Source of the DNA: Acidimicrobiia bacterium
GTDB lineage: Bacteria; Actinomycetota; Acidimicrobiia; Spongiisociales; UBA5794
NCBI GenBank assembly: GCA_026985095.1
Contig: JALSQW010000064.1
Coordinates: 46,091-110,090, forward strand
Length of the DNA stretch: 64,000 nt
Reading direction: 5' to 3'
In this document: in pieces, positions 52,306 to 62,651 of the stretch
How the letters are laid out: each line of letters starts with the position of its first letter
How positions within the stretch are numbered: position 1 is the stretch's first letter
Position numbers and translations under genes: made by a program
The notes under the pieces: generated by a model
What the model was told of the DNA's origin: nothing
The model's database searches: none
The model's input: only the letters and a program-made list of their open reading frames with translations

Positions 52306-53351
52306 GCGGCCTCGAGCTCCTCGTCGTCTCCGGCATCAAGGTGGTCGTCGCCTTCGCCTTCCTCGTGCTCACCGTCCTCGTCCTCGTGTGGGTCGAACGG
52401 CGGGTCGTGGCGTTCATGCAGAACCGATACGGACCGAACCGGGCCGGACCGGGGGGCATCCTTCAGACCCTCGCCGACGGTCTGAAGCTGTTCTTCAAGG
52501 AGTCGATGACCCCGCGCAAGGCGCAGTTCCTGCTCTACATCGCCGCGCCGGTACTGGCCGTCGTGACCGCCCTCCTGGTCTTCGTGGTCATCCCCATCGG
52601 CGCGCCCGTCACGATCGGCGACACCACCTACACCCTCCAGGTCACCGACCTCGACGTGGGCGTGCTCTACATCCTCGCCATCTCGTCGCTCGGCGTCTAC
52701 GCCGTCGCCCTCGCCGGATGGTCGTCCGGATCGAAGTACCCCCTCCTGGGCTCGGTGCGCTCGGCCGCCCAGATGATCTCCTACGAAGCCGCCCTCGGAC
52801 TGGCGCTGGTCCCGGTCATCATGTTCTCGCGCACGACCTCGTTGGCGGGCATCGTCGAAGCCCAAAGCGGCACCTTCGGCGGATTGCTCCCCGCCTGGAA
52901 CATCGTGCTGCTTCCCTCGTTCGTCATCTTCCTCATCGCCGGCTTCGCCGAGACGAACCGGGCTCCGTTCGACCTGGTCGAAGCCGAACAGGAGATCGTC
53001 GGCGGCTACCACACCGAGTACTCCGGCATGCGGTTCGCCTTCTTCTTCCTCGCCGAGTACATCAACATGTTCAACATGGCGGCGCTCACCGCCACGTTCT
53101 TCCTCGGCGGATGGAACGGACCGCTGTTCGGACCGACCTGGTTGCGGTACGTCCTCCCCGTCATCTGGTTCCTGATCAAGTCGTGGGTCGTCGTGTTCCT
53201 CTTCATCTGGGCTCGCGGCACCCTGCCCCGGATCCGCTACGACCAGCTCATGGCGTTCGGCTGGAAGCGACTGATCCCCGTCTCGCTCGTGTGGATCATG
53301 CTGGCCATGGTCGCCATCGGGGTACGGAGGTTCGGACTGCCATGGGCGTAG
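52302..53351 (+). CDS. nuoH: complex I subunit H
   Basis: A 349-residue membrane subunit of eight helices joining the two arms. [35 protein letters not shown] in outline and the [27 protein letters not shown] loop, rich in acidic residues, form the quinone entrance. GTGA overlap with nuoG. Confidence 0.96.
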   Translation: MSGLELLVVSGIKVVVAFAFLVLTVLVLVWVERRVVAFMQNRYGPNRAGPGGILQTLADGLKLFFKESMTPRKAQFLLYIAAPVLAVVTALLVFVVIPIGAPVTIGDTTYTLQVTDLDVGVLYILAISSLGVYAVALAGWSSGSKYPLLGSVRSAAQMISYEAALGLALVPVIMFSRTTSLAGIVEAQSGTFGGLLPAWNIVLLPSFVIFLIAGFAETNRAPFDLVEAEQEIVGGYHTEYSGMRFAFFFLAEYINMFNMAALTATFFLGGWNGPLFGPTWLRYVLPVIWFLIKSWVVVFLFIWARGTLPRIRYDQLMAFGWKRLIPVSLVWIMLAMVAIGVRRFGLPWA

Positions 53352-53361
53352 GAGGCCGACG

Positions 53362-54006
53362 ATGAGCTGGTTCGCCGACATGCTCGGACCGTGGCGCGGG
53401 TTCGCCGTCACGTTCCGTCAGATGTTCCGGCCCAAGGTCACCACCCAGTACCCCGAGGAGAAGCGGGTCAAGCCGCAACGCTTCCACGGCCGCCACGTCC
53501 TCAATCGGTATCCCGACGGCATGGAGAAGTGCATCGGTTGCGAACTGTGCGCCGGTATCTGCCCCGCCCGGTGCATCTACGTGCGCGGCGCCGACAACCC
53601 GCCCGACGCCCCGGTCAGCCCGGGTGAACGGTTCGGGTTCGTCTACGAGATCAACATGCTGCGCTGCATCTTCTGCGGGATGTGCGTCGAGGCGTGCCCC
53701 ACCGAGGCGATCACGATGACGCATCTCTTCGAGATGTCCGTCACCGACCGCGACGACGCCATCTACACCAAGGACGAGCTCCTCGTCGAGCCCGACGGCA
53801 CGCCCCGGCATCCCCAACCCGCCGGACCGCTCATCGACCTCGAAGAGCTGAAGCTCGGCAACGGCTGGCTCCGGGCGACCGCATCGTCGGGCCGGGCCGC
53901 CTTCGAAGGGCTCGTCGCGTGGACGCCCAGCGCCACCTTCGGCGCCGAGCCGCCCGAACGCGGTCAAACCGACGCCGACGTCGACGACGGAAACGAAGGG
54001 GCCTGA
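53362..54006 (+). CDS. nuoI: complex I subunit I
   Basis: A 214-residue ferredoxin-like subunit carrying N6a and N6b. The two motifs are [15 protein letters not shown] and [15 protein letters not shown]. The acidic C-terminal tail of about 60 residues is longer than in E. coli. Eleven bases separate it from nuoH. Confidence 0.95.
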   Translation: MSWFADMLGPWRGFAVTFRQMFRPKVTTQYPEEKRVKPQRFHGRHVLNRYPDGMEKCIGCELCAGICPARCIYVRGADNPPDAPVSPGERFGFVYEINMLRCIFCGMCVEACPTEAITMTHLFEMSVTDRDDAIYTKDELLVEPDGTPRHPQPAGPLIDLEELKLGNGWLRATASSGRAAFEGLVAWTPSATFGAEPPERGQTDADVDDGNEGA

Positions 54007-54007
54007 C

Positions 54008-54550
54008 GTGGCCGAGTTCGTCGTGTTCGCCGTGTTCGCCCTCGCCGCCCTGGCCGGAGCGTTCGTCATGCTGGTCGCCCGGAACCCCGTCTACTCGGCC
54101 ATCGGGCTGCTCACCACGATGTTCTCCATCGCCGTGTTCTACGTGCTCCTCGACGCCCACTTCATCGCCGCCATCCAGGTCATCATCTACACCGGCGCGG
54201 TCATGACCCTGTTCATGTTCGTGATCATGATGATCGGCGTCGATCGGGACGAGGACACCAGCGAACGCCTCCCCTACCAACGACCCATCGGCATCATCCT
54301 CGCCATCGGCTTCGCCGGCGTCATCGTCGTCGCCGGCTCGGGGGCCTGGGTCACCGGAAGCGCATCGTTCGCGGTGCCCGATCTCAACGGCACGATCGAG
54401 ACCATCGCCGACGAGCTGTTCGGCACCTGGACGGTCCCGTTCCTCGGCACGGTGTTCCTCCTGACCATCGCCGCCGTGGGCACGATCGCCCTCGCCCGGT
54501 ACGGCCCGACCGGCCCGCGTCCCGTCGACGACGGAGAGGAGCCGACATGA
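54008..54550 (+). CDS. nuoJ: complex I subunit J
   Basis: A 180-residue membrane subunit with five helices. [48 protein letters not shown] in outline contains the pi-bulge helix 3. GTG start one base after the nuoI stop; ATGA overlap into nuoK. Confidence 0.93.
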   Translation: MAEFVVFAVFALAALAGAFVMLVARNPVYSAIGLLTTMFSIAVFYVLLDAHFIAAIQVIIYTGAVMTLFMFVIMMIGVDRDEDTSERLPYQRPIGIILAIGFAGVIVVAGSGAWVTGSASFAVPDLNGTIETIADELFGTWTVPFLGTVFLLTIAAVGTIALARYGPTGPRPVDDGEEPT

Positions 54551-54852
54551 CGCTCACCGCCGGGTGGTTCATGGGCCTCGCCGCTGTGCTGTTCGCCCTC
54601 GGCGGCGCCGGGGTGCTGCTCCGGCGCAACGCCCTGGTCATGTTCATGTCCATCGAGCTGATGCTCAATGCGGTGAACCTGACCTTCGTCGCCGCCTCCA
54701 AGGCGCTCGGCCAGGTCGAAGGGCAGGTGGCGACCCTGTTCGTCATCGTCGTGGCCGCCGCAGAGGTGACCGTCGGACTCGCCATCATCGTCGCCATCTT
54801 CCATCGGCGGGCTTCGGCCGACGTGGACGAGTTCGCGGAGCTGAGGGGATGA
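54547..54852 (+). CDS. nuoK: complex I subunit K
   Basis: A 101-residue three-helix subunit. The conserved glutamates of the proton path are in [11 protein letters not shown] and [11 protein letters not shown]. Length is exactly that of the family. Confidence 0.95.
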   Translation: MTLTAGWFMGLAAVLFALGGAGVLLRRNALVMFMSIELMLNAVNLTFVAASKALGQVEGQVATLFVIVVAAAEVTVGLAIIVAIFHRRASADVDEFAELRG

Positions 54853-54856
54853 CCCG

Positions 54857-56734
54857 ATGACCGACCTCATCTGGCTCCTGATCGCCCTTCCCGCCGTCGG
54901 CGCCGCGGTGTTGGTGTTCCTCGGCCGCCGCCTCGGGGAGCCCGGCGCGGGTTGGCTCGCCACCGTCACCGTGGCCGCCTCGTTCGCCTTCGCCGTCGTC
55001 TCAGGGGTCGGATTCGTCGGCGGCACGGTCCATCCTGCCACCGTCGAGCTGTTCTCGTGGATCCCGGCTCTCGGTGTCGACGCCACGTTGCTGTGGGATC
55101 CCCTGGCGGTGACCATGACCCTTGTCGTCACCGGCGTCGGAGCCTTGATCCATCTGTACGCCATCGGCTACATGCACGGCGATCCCCGCTTCGGCCGGTT
55201 CTTCGCCTACCTCAACCTGTTCATCGCCTCGATGCTGACGCTCGTCCTCGCCGGCAACTTCGCCGTCATGTTCGTCGGGTGGGAGCTCGTCGGGCTCAGC
55301 TCCTACCTGCTCATCTCCTTCTGGTTCGAGCGACCCAGCGCGGCGGCGGCCGGCAAGAAGGCGTTCATCGTCAACCGCATCGGCGACTGGGGGTTCCTCG
55401 TGGCGCTGATGGTGATCTTCGCCGCCTTCGGGACCCTCGACTTCGGCACCGTCTTCGGATCCGCGCCCGAGGTCCTGTCGGTGGGGACGGCCACGGTGAT
55501 CACGCTGCTGCTGCTGGTGGGAGCGACGGGCAAGTCGGCGCAACTCCCGTTGTACGTGTGGCTCCCCGACGCCATGGAAGGCCCCACCCCGGTCTCGGCC
55601 CTCATCCACGCCGCCACGATGGTGACCGCCGGCGTGTACATGATCGCCCGCACCGGCGCCCTCTTCGAGCTCGCTCCCGTTTCCCAGGCCATCGTCGCGA
55701 CCGTCGGGGTGCTCACCGCCCTGTTCGCAGCGACGATCGCGATCAGCCAGCGGGACATCAAGCGGGTCCTCGCCTACTCGACGATCTCGCAGATCGGTTA
55801 CATGATCTTCGGTGTCGGCATGGCCGCCTACACCGCCGGCATGTTCCATCTCGTCACCCACGCGTTCTTCAAGGCTCTGCTGTTCCTCGGCGCCGGTTCG
55901 GTCATCCATGCCCTCGGCGGCGAACAGGACATGCGGAAGATGGGCGGCCTCCGCACGGTGATGCCGGTGACCTTCTGGACGATGGTGATCGCATGGCTGG
56001 CCATCTCGGGTGTCTTCCCCCTGGCCGGGTTCTGGTCCAAGGACGAGATCCTCGGCGCCGCGTTCGCCAAGGGAGGTCTCTACACGGGACTGTGGGCGAT
56101 CGGACTGTTCACGGCGTTCCTCACCGCCTTCTACATGACCCGATGGCTGGCCATGACGTTCCTCGGCGAGCCGCGGTGGTCCGACGACGTTCATCCCCAC
56201 GAGTCGCCGTGGGTCATGACCGGGCCGCTCGTCATCCTCGCGTTCGCCTCCACCTTCGCCGGTGCGCTCAACACCCCCTGGCGCCTCGCGCTGGAGCGCT
56301 TCCTCGAGCCGTCCTTCGAGCTGGTGACCCAGTCGCTCCCGCCTGAGAGCATCGGGGTGGTCGCCGCCCTCGCCGGCCTGTCTCTGGTCCTGGTGGTCCT
56401 GGGGATCGTCGTCGCATGGCGCCGCTACACGACCGCGGAGCTGCCGGCGGAAGCCGGCAGGTTCTGGTACGTGACGCTGCACGGCTACTGGGTGGACGAT
56501 CTGTACGGGCGCGTGTTCGTCCTGCCCGGCAAGGCGCTCAGCGCCTGGTTCGCCGCCGTGCTCGACGGCACGGTCATCGACGGCATCGTCAACGGGCTCG
56601 GCCGCACCGTCCGCGGGTTCGGTGCCGCGATGTCGACCCTGCAATCGGGGTGGGTCCGTTCCTATGCCGCCGTCTTCGGCGGCGGGGTCCTCGTCTTGCT
56701 GGTGTGGACGCTGGTGCATGGGGGAGTGATCTAG
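54857..56734 (+). CDS. nuoL: complex I subunit L
   Basis: A 625-residue antiporter-like proton-pumping subunit with about 16 helices and a C-terminal lateral helix. The key Glu in GWELVGLSSYLLISFW, the Lys in GKSAQLPLYVWLPDAMEGPTPVSALIHAATMV and the Lys in HAFFKALLFLGAG are present. The C-terminal region ends with a short membrane anchor. TAG stop directly followed by the nuoM ATG. Confidence 0.96.
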   Translation: MTDLIWLLIALPAVGAAVLVFLGRRLGEPGAGWLATVTVAASFAFAVVSGVGFVGGTVHPATVELFSWIPALGVDATLLWDPLAVTMTLVVTGVGALIHLYAIGYMHGDPRFGRFFAYLNLFIASMLTLVLAGNFAVMFVGWELVGLSSYLLISFWFERPSAAAAGKKAFIVNRIGDWGFLVALMVIFAAFGTLDFGTVFGSAPEVLSVGTATVITLLLLVGATGKSAQLPLYVWLPDAMEGPTPVSALIHAATMVTAGVYMIARTGALFELAPVSQAIVATVGVLTALFAATIAISQRDIKRVLAYSTISQIGYMIFGVGMAAYTAGMFHLVTHAFFKALLFLGAGSVIHALGGEQDMRKMGGLRTVMPVTFWTMVIAWLAISGVFPLAGFWSKDEILGAAFAKGGLYTGLWAIGLFTAFLTAFYMTRWLAMTFLGEPRWSDDVHPHESPWVMTGPLVILAFASTFAGALNTPWRLALERFLEPSFELVTQSLPPESIGVVAALAGLSLVLVVLGIVVAWRRYTTAELPAEAGRFWYVTLHGYWVDDLYGRVFVLPGKALSAWFAAVLDGTVIDGIVNGLGRTVRGFGAAMSTLQSGWVRSYAAVFGGGVLVLLVWTLVHGGVI

Positions 56735-58282
56735 ATGTTCCCCGCCCTGAGCGTGCTCATCCTGCTCCCCGTCCTCGGCGCCGTCGCCGTCGCGGCGCTC
56801 CCCAAGCGTCGCCCCGAACTCGTGTTCCCCATGGCGTTGGCGGCCAGCGCCCTGCCGCTCGGCATGGCGCTGTGGGTGTTGTGGAACTTCGAGGCGGGCG
56901 AGGCGGGCTTCCAGATGATCGAGGCTGCGGTCTGGTCCGAGACCCTCGGCATCGGCTGGAAGCTCGGGATCGACGGGATCTCCCTGTTCCTCGTCGTCCT
57001 CACCGCCGTGCTGTTCCCGCTCGCCATCGCCGCATCCCGCTCGATCGCAGATCGGACCAAGGCCTACATGGTGTCGATGCTCGTCCTCGAAGCGGGACTG
57101 CTCGGCGTGTTCGTGTCCCTCGATCTGCTCGTGTTCTTCGCGTTCTTCGAGATCGTGCTGGTCCCGATGTACCTGCTGATCGGGATCTGGGGTTCCGGGA
57201 ACCGTGCATATGCGGCGCTCAAGTTCGTCCTCTACACGGCGTTCGGTTCCGCGTTCCTCCTGGCCGGCATCATCGCCCTGGCGTTGATCACCGGCGACCA
57301 GGTCGGCGCCACCGCGTCCTTCGACTTCCGGGACATGCTCGACCTGGGCCTGTCGTCGAGCACCCAACTGTGGCTGTTCGCCGCCTTCGGGATCGCCTTC
57401 GCGATCAAGGTGCCCCTGTTCCCGCTCCACACGTGGCTCCCGGACGCCCACACCGAGGCCCCGACCGCCGGTTCCGTGGTCCTCGCCGGTGTGCTCCTCA
57501 AGATGGGCACCTACGGCTTCCTCCGGTTCAACCTGACCCTGTTCCCGCAGGCGTCGGTCGATCTCGCCGAGGTGATGGCCGTCCTCGGGGTCATCGGGAT
57601 CATCTACGGCGCGGCGGTCGCCATCGTCCAACCCGACGTCAAGCGCCTCGTCGCCTACTCGTCGATCAGCCACCTGGGGTTCATCCTGCTCGGGACCTTC
57701 GCCCTCACCCGCCAAGGGATCCAGGGCGGCGTGTTCCAGATGGTCAGCCACGGGCTCACGACCGGCGCCCTTTTCCTCCTCATCGGCATGCTGTACGACC
57801 GGCGCCACACGCGGCGCATCGACGCGTACGGTGGGATCGCTTCGGTCATGCCCGTCTACGCCGGCGTGTTCCTGTTCATGGCGTTCGCGTCGGCGGGCCT
57901 GCCGTCGCTTTCGGGGTTCGTCGGGGAGTTCACGATCTTGCTCGGCAGCTACCCGACCGTGCCCGGGCTGGCGATCGTGGCCGGGTTCGGGGTCATCCTC
58001 GCCGCCATCTACCTCCTGTGGGCCTACGAGCGCATCTTCACCGGGCCGGTCGTCCACCCCGAGAACGAAGGGCTGAAGGATCTCGTGGCCCGGGAGGTCG
58101 CCATCGTCGCTCCCCTGATCGTGCTGATCGTCGCGCTCGGGGTGTATCCCAAACCCATGCTCGACCGGATCGGCCCTTCGGTCGATGCGGTCATCGAACG
58201 CATCGAAGCGACCACCGACTACGTCGCGCCGATCCCCGGGCCGACGTTGGTGGTGCGGGCCGATGAAGCGGGGGAGGACTGA
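56735..58282 (+). CDS. nuoM: complex I subunit M
   Basis: A 515-residue antiporter-like subunit of about 14 helices. Key features are FFEIVLVPMYLLIGIWG (Glu), KVPLFPLHTWLPDAHTEAPTAGSVVLAGVLLKMG (Lys and channel lining) and YSSISHLGF. Direct contact with nuoL (no gap) and a one-base overlap with nuoN. Confidence 0.96.
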   Translation: MFPALSVLILLPVLGAVAVAALPKRRPELVFPMALAASALPLGMALWVLWNFEAGEAGFQMIEAAVWSETLGIGWKLGIDGISLFLVVLTAVLFPLAIAASRSIADRTKAYMVSMLVLEAGLLGVFVSLDLLVFFAFFEIVLVPMYLLIGIWGSGNRAYAALKFVLYTAFGSAFLLAGIIALALITGDQVGATASFDFRDMLDLGLSSSTQLWLFAAFGIAFAIKVPLFPLHTWLPDAHTEAPTAGSVVLAGVLLKMGTYGFLRFNLTLFPQASVDLAEVMAVLGVIGIIYGAAVAIVQPDVKRLVAYSSISHLGFILLGTFALTRQGIQGGVFQMVSHGLTTGALFLLIGMLYDRRHTRRIDAYGGIASVMPVYAGVFLFMAFASAGLPSLSGFVGEFTILLGSYPTVPGLAIVAGFGVILAAIYLLWAYERIFTGPVVHPENEGLKDLVAREVAIVAPLIVLIVALGVYPKPMLDRIGPSVDAVIERIEATTDYVAPIPGPTLVVRADEAGED

Positions 58283-59763
58283 TGCAGAACGCCGCGTTGC
58301 TGCCCATCGCGCCGGAGCTGGTCCTGTTGATCGGCATGCTCGGTGTCGTCACCTCGGCGGTCCTCCTCGGTCGCGACCGGCGGGAATGGGGCCTCATCGC
58401 CGGCGTGGCACTCGCCGTGGCCGCGATCCTGGCGGTGATGCAATGGCTGTTGCTCGGCGGTGAGCCGGGCACGCTCCATTACTCGGCCCGAGGGCTCTCC
58501 ATCATGCGCGCGCCGATGGTGGTGATGGACGCCTACTCGGCGTTCGCCGGGGTGGCCATCTTCAGCCTCGGCCTTCTCGGCCTCCTCGCCGCGTGGGACC
58601 TCGTCGAGACGCTGGGCGATCGAGGGGCCGAGTTCGTTGCGCTGCTGCTGCTCGCCGTCGCCGGGCTCCACGGGATGGCCATGTCGTCGAATCTCGTGCT
58701 CCTGTTCCTGTCGCTCGAGACCGCCTCCATCAGCTTCTACGTCATGGCCGGGTTCACCCGAGACCGCATCGATGCGGACGAGGCGGCACTCAAGTACTTC
58801 CTGCTCGGCTCGCTGGCGTCGGCCGTCTTCGTGTACGGGATCGCGCTGTCGTTCGCCGCGATCGGCTCGACGACGATCTACGGGGCGGGTGGGATCCGTG
58901 ACTTCTTCTCCAACACGATCGTCACCGAACGTGGCGTCCTCCTCGTCGGCATCGTGATGATCATCGTCGGGCTCGGGTTCAAGGTCTCTGCGGCCCCGTT
59001 CCACCAGTGGGCCCCCGACGTCTACCAGGGGGCTCCCGGCGGCGCCGTCGGGCTCATGGCCGCCGGTGTCAAGCTGGCCGGGTTCATCGCTATCGGACGG
59101 GTCCTCGCCGCCGGCTTCGCCGCCCAGATCGACCAGTGGGCATCGATCATCGCCATCGTGGCCGGGATCTCCGTCATCCTCGGCACGTCGCTGGCAGCCG
59201 TGCAGACGGACGTCAAACGGCTCCTCGCCTACTCGGGGGTCGCTCACGCCGGGTACATCCTCACCGCGGTCACCGCCGGGATCTTCGGCATCTCCGCGAT
59301 GTTGTTCTACGTCACGACCTATGCGGCCATGCTCCTCGGGGCCTTCGTCATCGCCGGCGTCGTCACCGGACCGCGTGAAGGGCCGTCCTCCTTCGTGCAG
59401 TGGGCCGGGCTGCGGACGCGCTCGCCGGAGTTGGCGATGGCGATGGCCGTCCTGCTCCTCGGCCTCGGTGGGATACCGTTCACCGCCGGGTTCGTCGGCA
59501 AGATCCAGGTGTTCACCGCCGCCGCCTCCGCCGGGTACCTGTGGCTCGTCGTCCTCGCCTTGGTCACGACCGTCATCGGGCTGTACTTCTACCTCAAGGT
59601 CATCAAGGTCATGTTCATCGATCCGGTCGCCGACGGCGTCGGTCCCATCGAAGCGTCCACCACGGCGCGTACGGTCTTCGCCGTGGCGGTGGGCGTGACC
59701 ATCCTGTTCGGACTCGCACCCTGGCCGCTCCTCGACATCGTCCGTGACGCTCTCCCGCTCTAG
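58282..59763 (+). CDS. nuoN: complex I subunit N
   Basis: A 493-residue antiporter-like subunit. The Glu in LFLSLETASISFYVMAGF, the Lys in ALKYFLLGS, the Lys in FKVSAAPFHQWAPDVYQGAPGG and LLAYSGVAHAGYI are canonical. Last nuo gene; the next open frame starts inside its end. Confidence 0.95.
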   Translation: MQNAALLPIAPELVLLIGMLGVVTSAVLLGRDRREWGLIAGVALAVAAILAVMQWLLLGGEPGTLHYSARGLSIMRAPMVVMDAYSAFAGVAIFSLGLLGLLAAWDLVETLGDRGAEFVALLLLAVAGLHGMAMSSNLVLLFLSLETASISFYVMAGFTRDRIDADEAALKYFLLGSLASAVFVYGIALSFAAIGSTTIYGAGGIRDFFSNTIVTERGVLLVGIVMIIVGLGFKVSAAPFHQWAPDVYQGAPGGAVGLMAAGVKLAGFIAIGRVLAAGFAAQIDQWASIIAIVAGISVILGTSLAAVQTDVKRLLAYSGVAHAGYILTAVTAGIFGISAMLFYVTTYAAMLLGAFVIAGVVTGPREGPSSFVQWAGLRTRSPELAMAMAVLLLGLGGIPFTAGFVGKIQVFTAAASAGYLWLVVLALVTTVIGLYFYLKVIKVMFIDPVADGVGPIEASTTARTVFAVAVGVTILFGLAPWPLLDIVRDALPL

Positions 59764-61060
59764 GCCCCGGTCCGGCCCGGACGGGTTCCTCGCCGTCGCG
59801 GCCGTGGCGATCGTCGGCCTGTTGCTGGCGGTTCCCATCGCCGAGGTCGTCACCACCGATCTGTTCATCGTCCCCGTCGACGAGCCGGTGACCGAAGACG
59901 TCTACGTGGTCGCCACGTCGGGGATCGTCGAGGGGGTGATCGACGGGGATCTGGTGATGCTGACGGGCGATCTCGTCATCGAAGGGTCGGTCACCGGCGA
60001 CGTTCTCGTGCTCGGCGGAGGCCGGGTCGAGATCGCTTCGGGCGGCCGGGTGGGCGGGTCGTTGCGGGCCGTCGCCAGGGAGGTCGTCGTCTCGGGTGCC
60101 GTGAGCCACGATGTCCTCGCCACCGCCGCCGTCATCGGGGTCGACGGCAACGTCGGCAGGGACATGATCGGATTCGGCGCCACCGTCGACGTCGACGGGG
60201 ATGTGGGGCGGGACGTGCGCGGGAGAGCACTGTTCGTCACCGTCGCCGGGACCGTCGGCGGAGACCTCGATGTCGCGGTGGAACGTCTCCGGGTGGCCCC
60301 GACGGCCGAGATCGCGCGCAACGTCCTGTACCGTTCGACCCGGGAGGCGTCGATCGATCCGGCGGCCCGGATCGGCGGTCAGGTCGTGGCGCTTCCCGCC
60401 CAGTCGAACTTCATCTTCGGCGTGTTCCTCGTGCTCGCCAACGTCGTCGGGTTCCTCGGCTTCGTGGTCGCCGGCATCGTGTCGTTCTGGGCGTTCCGCC
60501 GCACCGCTCCCCACGCCGTCGCGGCGTCGTTCGCCCGTCCGGGCAGGACGCTCATCGCCGGGTTGGTGGTCTTCCTCGCGGTCCCCGCGACGATCGCGTT
60601 GGTCGGTCTCACCCTCGTCGGTGTGCCCCTGGCGTTGGTCCTGATGCTCGCCATGGCCGCCGGCGCGTTCATCGGTCCGGTTCCGGCGGTGACCGCAGCC
60701 GGCATCCGTCTCCTGCGGGGGCGAGGCGGGCTCTTCGGCGGGTTCCTGGTCGGAGCGATCGTGTGGACGTTCGCCATCTGGTTCGTCCCTCGGATCGGAG
60801 GCCTGGTCTATCTCGTCGGGCTCATCTGGGGCCTCGGGTCGTGGGCGGCCGCCGTCATCGAGATCCGCCGCGGCGCGCCGCTGCCGCTGGCGGTCCTGCC
60901 GCCGCGACTCGTGGCGTCCGGGACATCCCACGGCGAGGGTTGGGAGCCGCCACGGGTTCCGGGACCCGCCGGCGACGGTGGATCGGCGCCGGTAGCGGGT
61001 CCATCGCCTGATCGATCAGACGGCGACGGCGACGACCGTACCGACCAAGGAGACCGCTGA
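59744..61060 (+). CDS. bactofilin-like beta-helix membrane protein
   Basis: A 438-residue membrane protein. An N-terminal signal/anchor helix is followed by a beta-helical domain (about 55-210) made of repeated G-x-V-x-GDV-x-V-x-GG steps, as in bactofilins. Four or more membrane helices (about 220-385) and a Pro/Gly/Asp-rich tail come after. Proteins with this layout are annotated as polymer-forming; whether it polymerises is unknown. GTG at 59744 lies inside nuoN (20-base overlap), so it is probably transcribed with the nuo operon. No functional link to complex I is known. Confidence 0.75.
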   Translation: MTLSRSRPRSGPDGFLAVAAVAIVGLLLAVPIAEVVTTDLFIVPVDEPVTEDVYVVATSGIVEGVIDGDLVMLTGDLVIEGSVTGDVLVLGGGRVEIASGGRVGGSLRAVAREVVVSGAVSHDVLATAAVIGVDGNVGRDMIGFGATVDVDGDVGRDVRGRALFVTVAGTVGGDLDVAVERLRVAPTAEIARNVLYRSTREASIDPAARIGGQVVALPAQSNFIFGVFLVLANVVGFLGFVVAGIVSFWAFRRTAPHAVAASFARPGRTLIAGLVVFLAVPATIALVGLTLVGVPLALVLMLAMAAGAFIGPVPAVTAAGIRLLRGRGGLFGGFLVGAIVWTFAIWFVPRIGGLVYLVGLIWGLGSWAAAVIEIRRGAPLPLAVLPPRLVASGTSHGEGWEPPRVPGPAGDGGSAPVAGPSPDRSDGDGDDRTDQGDR

Positions 61061-61084
61061 ATCGCATCGGCAGGCCCGGAGCGT

Positions 61085-61099
61085 CGGTCCGAAGGACCG
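61085..61099. terminator. convergent hairpin terminator
   Basis: CGGTCC and GGACCG pair with a GAA loop, between the convergent bactofilin-like gene and the TadG-like gene. It is short but placed to stop both messages. Confidence 0.4.
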
Positions 61100-61103
61100 G
61101 TCG

Positions 61104-62651
61104 TCAGCGGGTGAGGACGTAGTCGAGGTTCTCGCTGGTTCCGGGAGCGGCGTCGTTGACGGCGTCGGGGAGGGCTTCGAGGGGGATCACGAACGCCACC
61201 GCGGCGCGGACATCCTGGCCGAACGAACCTTGCGGGCTCTCTCCGGCGTTCCAGGTCGCCGAGCATCCGCTCGCGCCGTTGCAGCGGGTCGCCAAGGTCT
61301 CGATGTAGATCGGGGCGAATGCGGTGATCGTGTACGGCACCGAGACCCCCGAGCCGAACGTGCCGACCGGGGCATAGCCCCACCGAGGCGACCGCTGGAG
61401 ATCGAACGTCGCGTTGGTCGGATCCCCGTCGATCGCGTCGACGGTGAACAGGTCGGTGGTCGAGCCCGCGCTGACGTAGTCGCGGAGGCAGCGGGCCATG
61501 TGCTCGAACGACTCGTTCGTCTCCCCGATCGGTGCCGGCTCCGGGTTGGCGGCGTCCCACAGATCCGAGTCCCAGTCGTGCTGGTTCGAGGGAAGTCCAT
61601 CGGCGGGATCGAGGTCGACCGAGTCGTCGAAGGACTCCCTCCGGCAGCTGTCCGGCACGCCCGTCAGGCCGTTGGGGATGAAGGACCACAGCGGCGTGTT
61701 GTCGAGGGTCTCTCCATACAGGGAGACGGTCGTCGCCGAGGTGGTCACGTCGGTGAGCCGGCCGTCGAACAGCTTCGTGCTTCCGAACGTGACGCCGCCG
61801 ATCATGCCGTCGTGGAGGGGTCCTTGGGGGGTCCCCGTCTGGGAGGCGATGACCTGAGGGCGGGCCGCGAAGTTCGGTCCCGAGTTGCATTCGACGTCGT
61901 CGGACAGCCCACCCGAGTCGGACAGTGGATGGTCGGCGCCGAGGGCGATATTGGTTGCGAGCGTGCGGTTGTCCTTGGTGCAGTCCTGGGTCGTTCCCAG
62001 GCCGGCGTTGCCGAACAGGGTGATGTCGAGACGTTGGAAGTTCCCGGCGTCAGATCCGTCGCAGGGGTCCGGGGCGTTGGGTGCATCGGAGATGCATGCC
62101 ACCGTGGGAGGAGCGAGCGAGGCGACCCCGAAGGGCAGGACGTCCCCGGACTGGTCGATCTCGAGGGTGGCTTCGGCGAAGGCGTCCACGGGGATCGACT
62201 CGATGCCGACGATGCGGGCGAAGCCGGTCGGGATACGCACGACCGGCACCTTCACCCGGATCCGCTGGAGGGAGCCGGTGAAGCTGATGCACGGCGTGCC
62301 GAAGGCGTCGATCGTGAACTCCGCCGGTTTGTCCGGGTCGGTGCAGGTCGTCCAATCGGGATCGGACGTTCCGTAGTTCTCGTCGACGATGCGCCGGATC
62401 TCCACCTCGGCCGCCTCCCGGGGGCCGAGGGCCGACAAGTCGCCGTCGTCGGTGTTCGATGGCAAACCGGCGGTCTGGAGGGCACCGGCGAGGACGCCGA
62501 TGTCGGCGGCGTTCTGCGCGGTGCGCCTCTCCACGAACGCCGCCCCCAGATCGACGGCGACCGCGGCGAAGGCGAGGAGCACGACCATGAGCAGACCCAC
62601 GATCACCAGGACCGCCCCGGACTCCTCGGACGCGATGCGACGCTGTTCCAT
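61104..62651 (-). CDS. TadG-like pilus-assembly protein
   Basis: A 515-residue protein with a TadG-type N-terminus: a short basic stretch, one membrane helix (VLVIVGLLMVVLLAFAAVAVDLG at about 15-37) and the ERRTAQNAADIGVLAGAL segment that defines the Tad domain. The large extracytoplasmic region contains many cysteines, for example in TTCTDPD, TPCISF, VACISD and DPCDGSD, suggesting disulfides. It probably belongs to a Flp/Tad pilus or surface structure. The start shares one base with the TadE stop (TGATG). Confidence 0.82.
   Translation of the reverse strand: MEQRRIASEESGAVLVIVGLLMVVLLAFAAVAVDLGAAFVERRTAQNAADIGVLAGALQTAGLPSNTDDGDLSALGPREAAEVEIRRIVDENYGTSDPDWTTCTDPDKPAEFTIDAFGTPCISFTGSLQRIRVKVPVVRIPTGFARIVGIESIPVDAFAEATLEIDQSGDVLPFGVASLAPPTVACISDAPNAPDPCDGSDAGNFQRLDITLFGNAGLGTTQDCTKDNRTLATNIALGADHPLSDSGGLSDDVECNSGPNFAARPQVIASQTGTPQGPLHDGMIGGVTFGSTKLFDGRLTDVTTSATTVSLYGETLDNTPLWSFIPNGLTGVPDSCRRESFDDSVDLDPADGLPSNQHDWDSDLWDAANPEPAPIGETNESFEHMARCLRDYVSAGSTTDLFTVDAIDGDPTNATFDLQRSPRWGYAPVGTFGSGVSVPYTITAFAPIYIETLATRCNGASGCSATWNAGESPQGSFGQDVRAAVAFVIPLEALPDAVNDAAPGTSENLDYVLTR

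Noticed and set aside
55001..58057. A 1018-codon minus-strand frame across nuoL and nuoM, and a similar frame across ccmF.
   Set aside because: Hydrophilic low-complexity sequence complementary to membrane genes; a normal by-product of high GC content.
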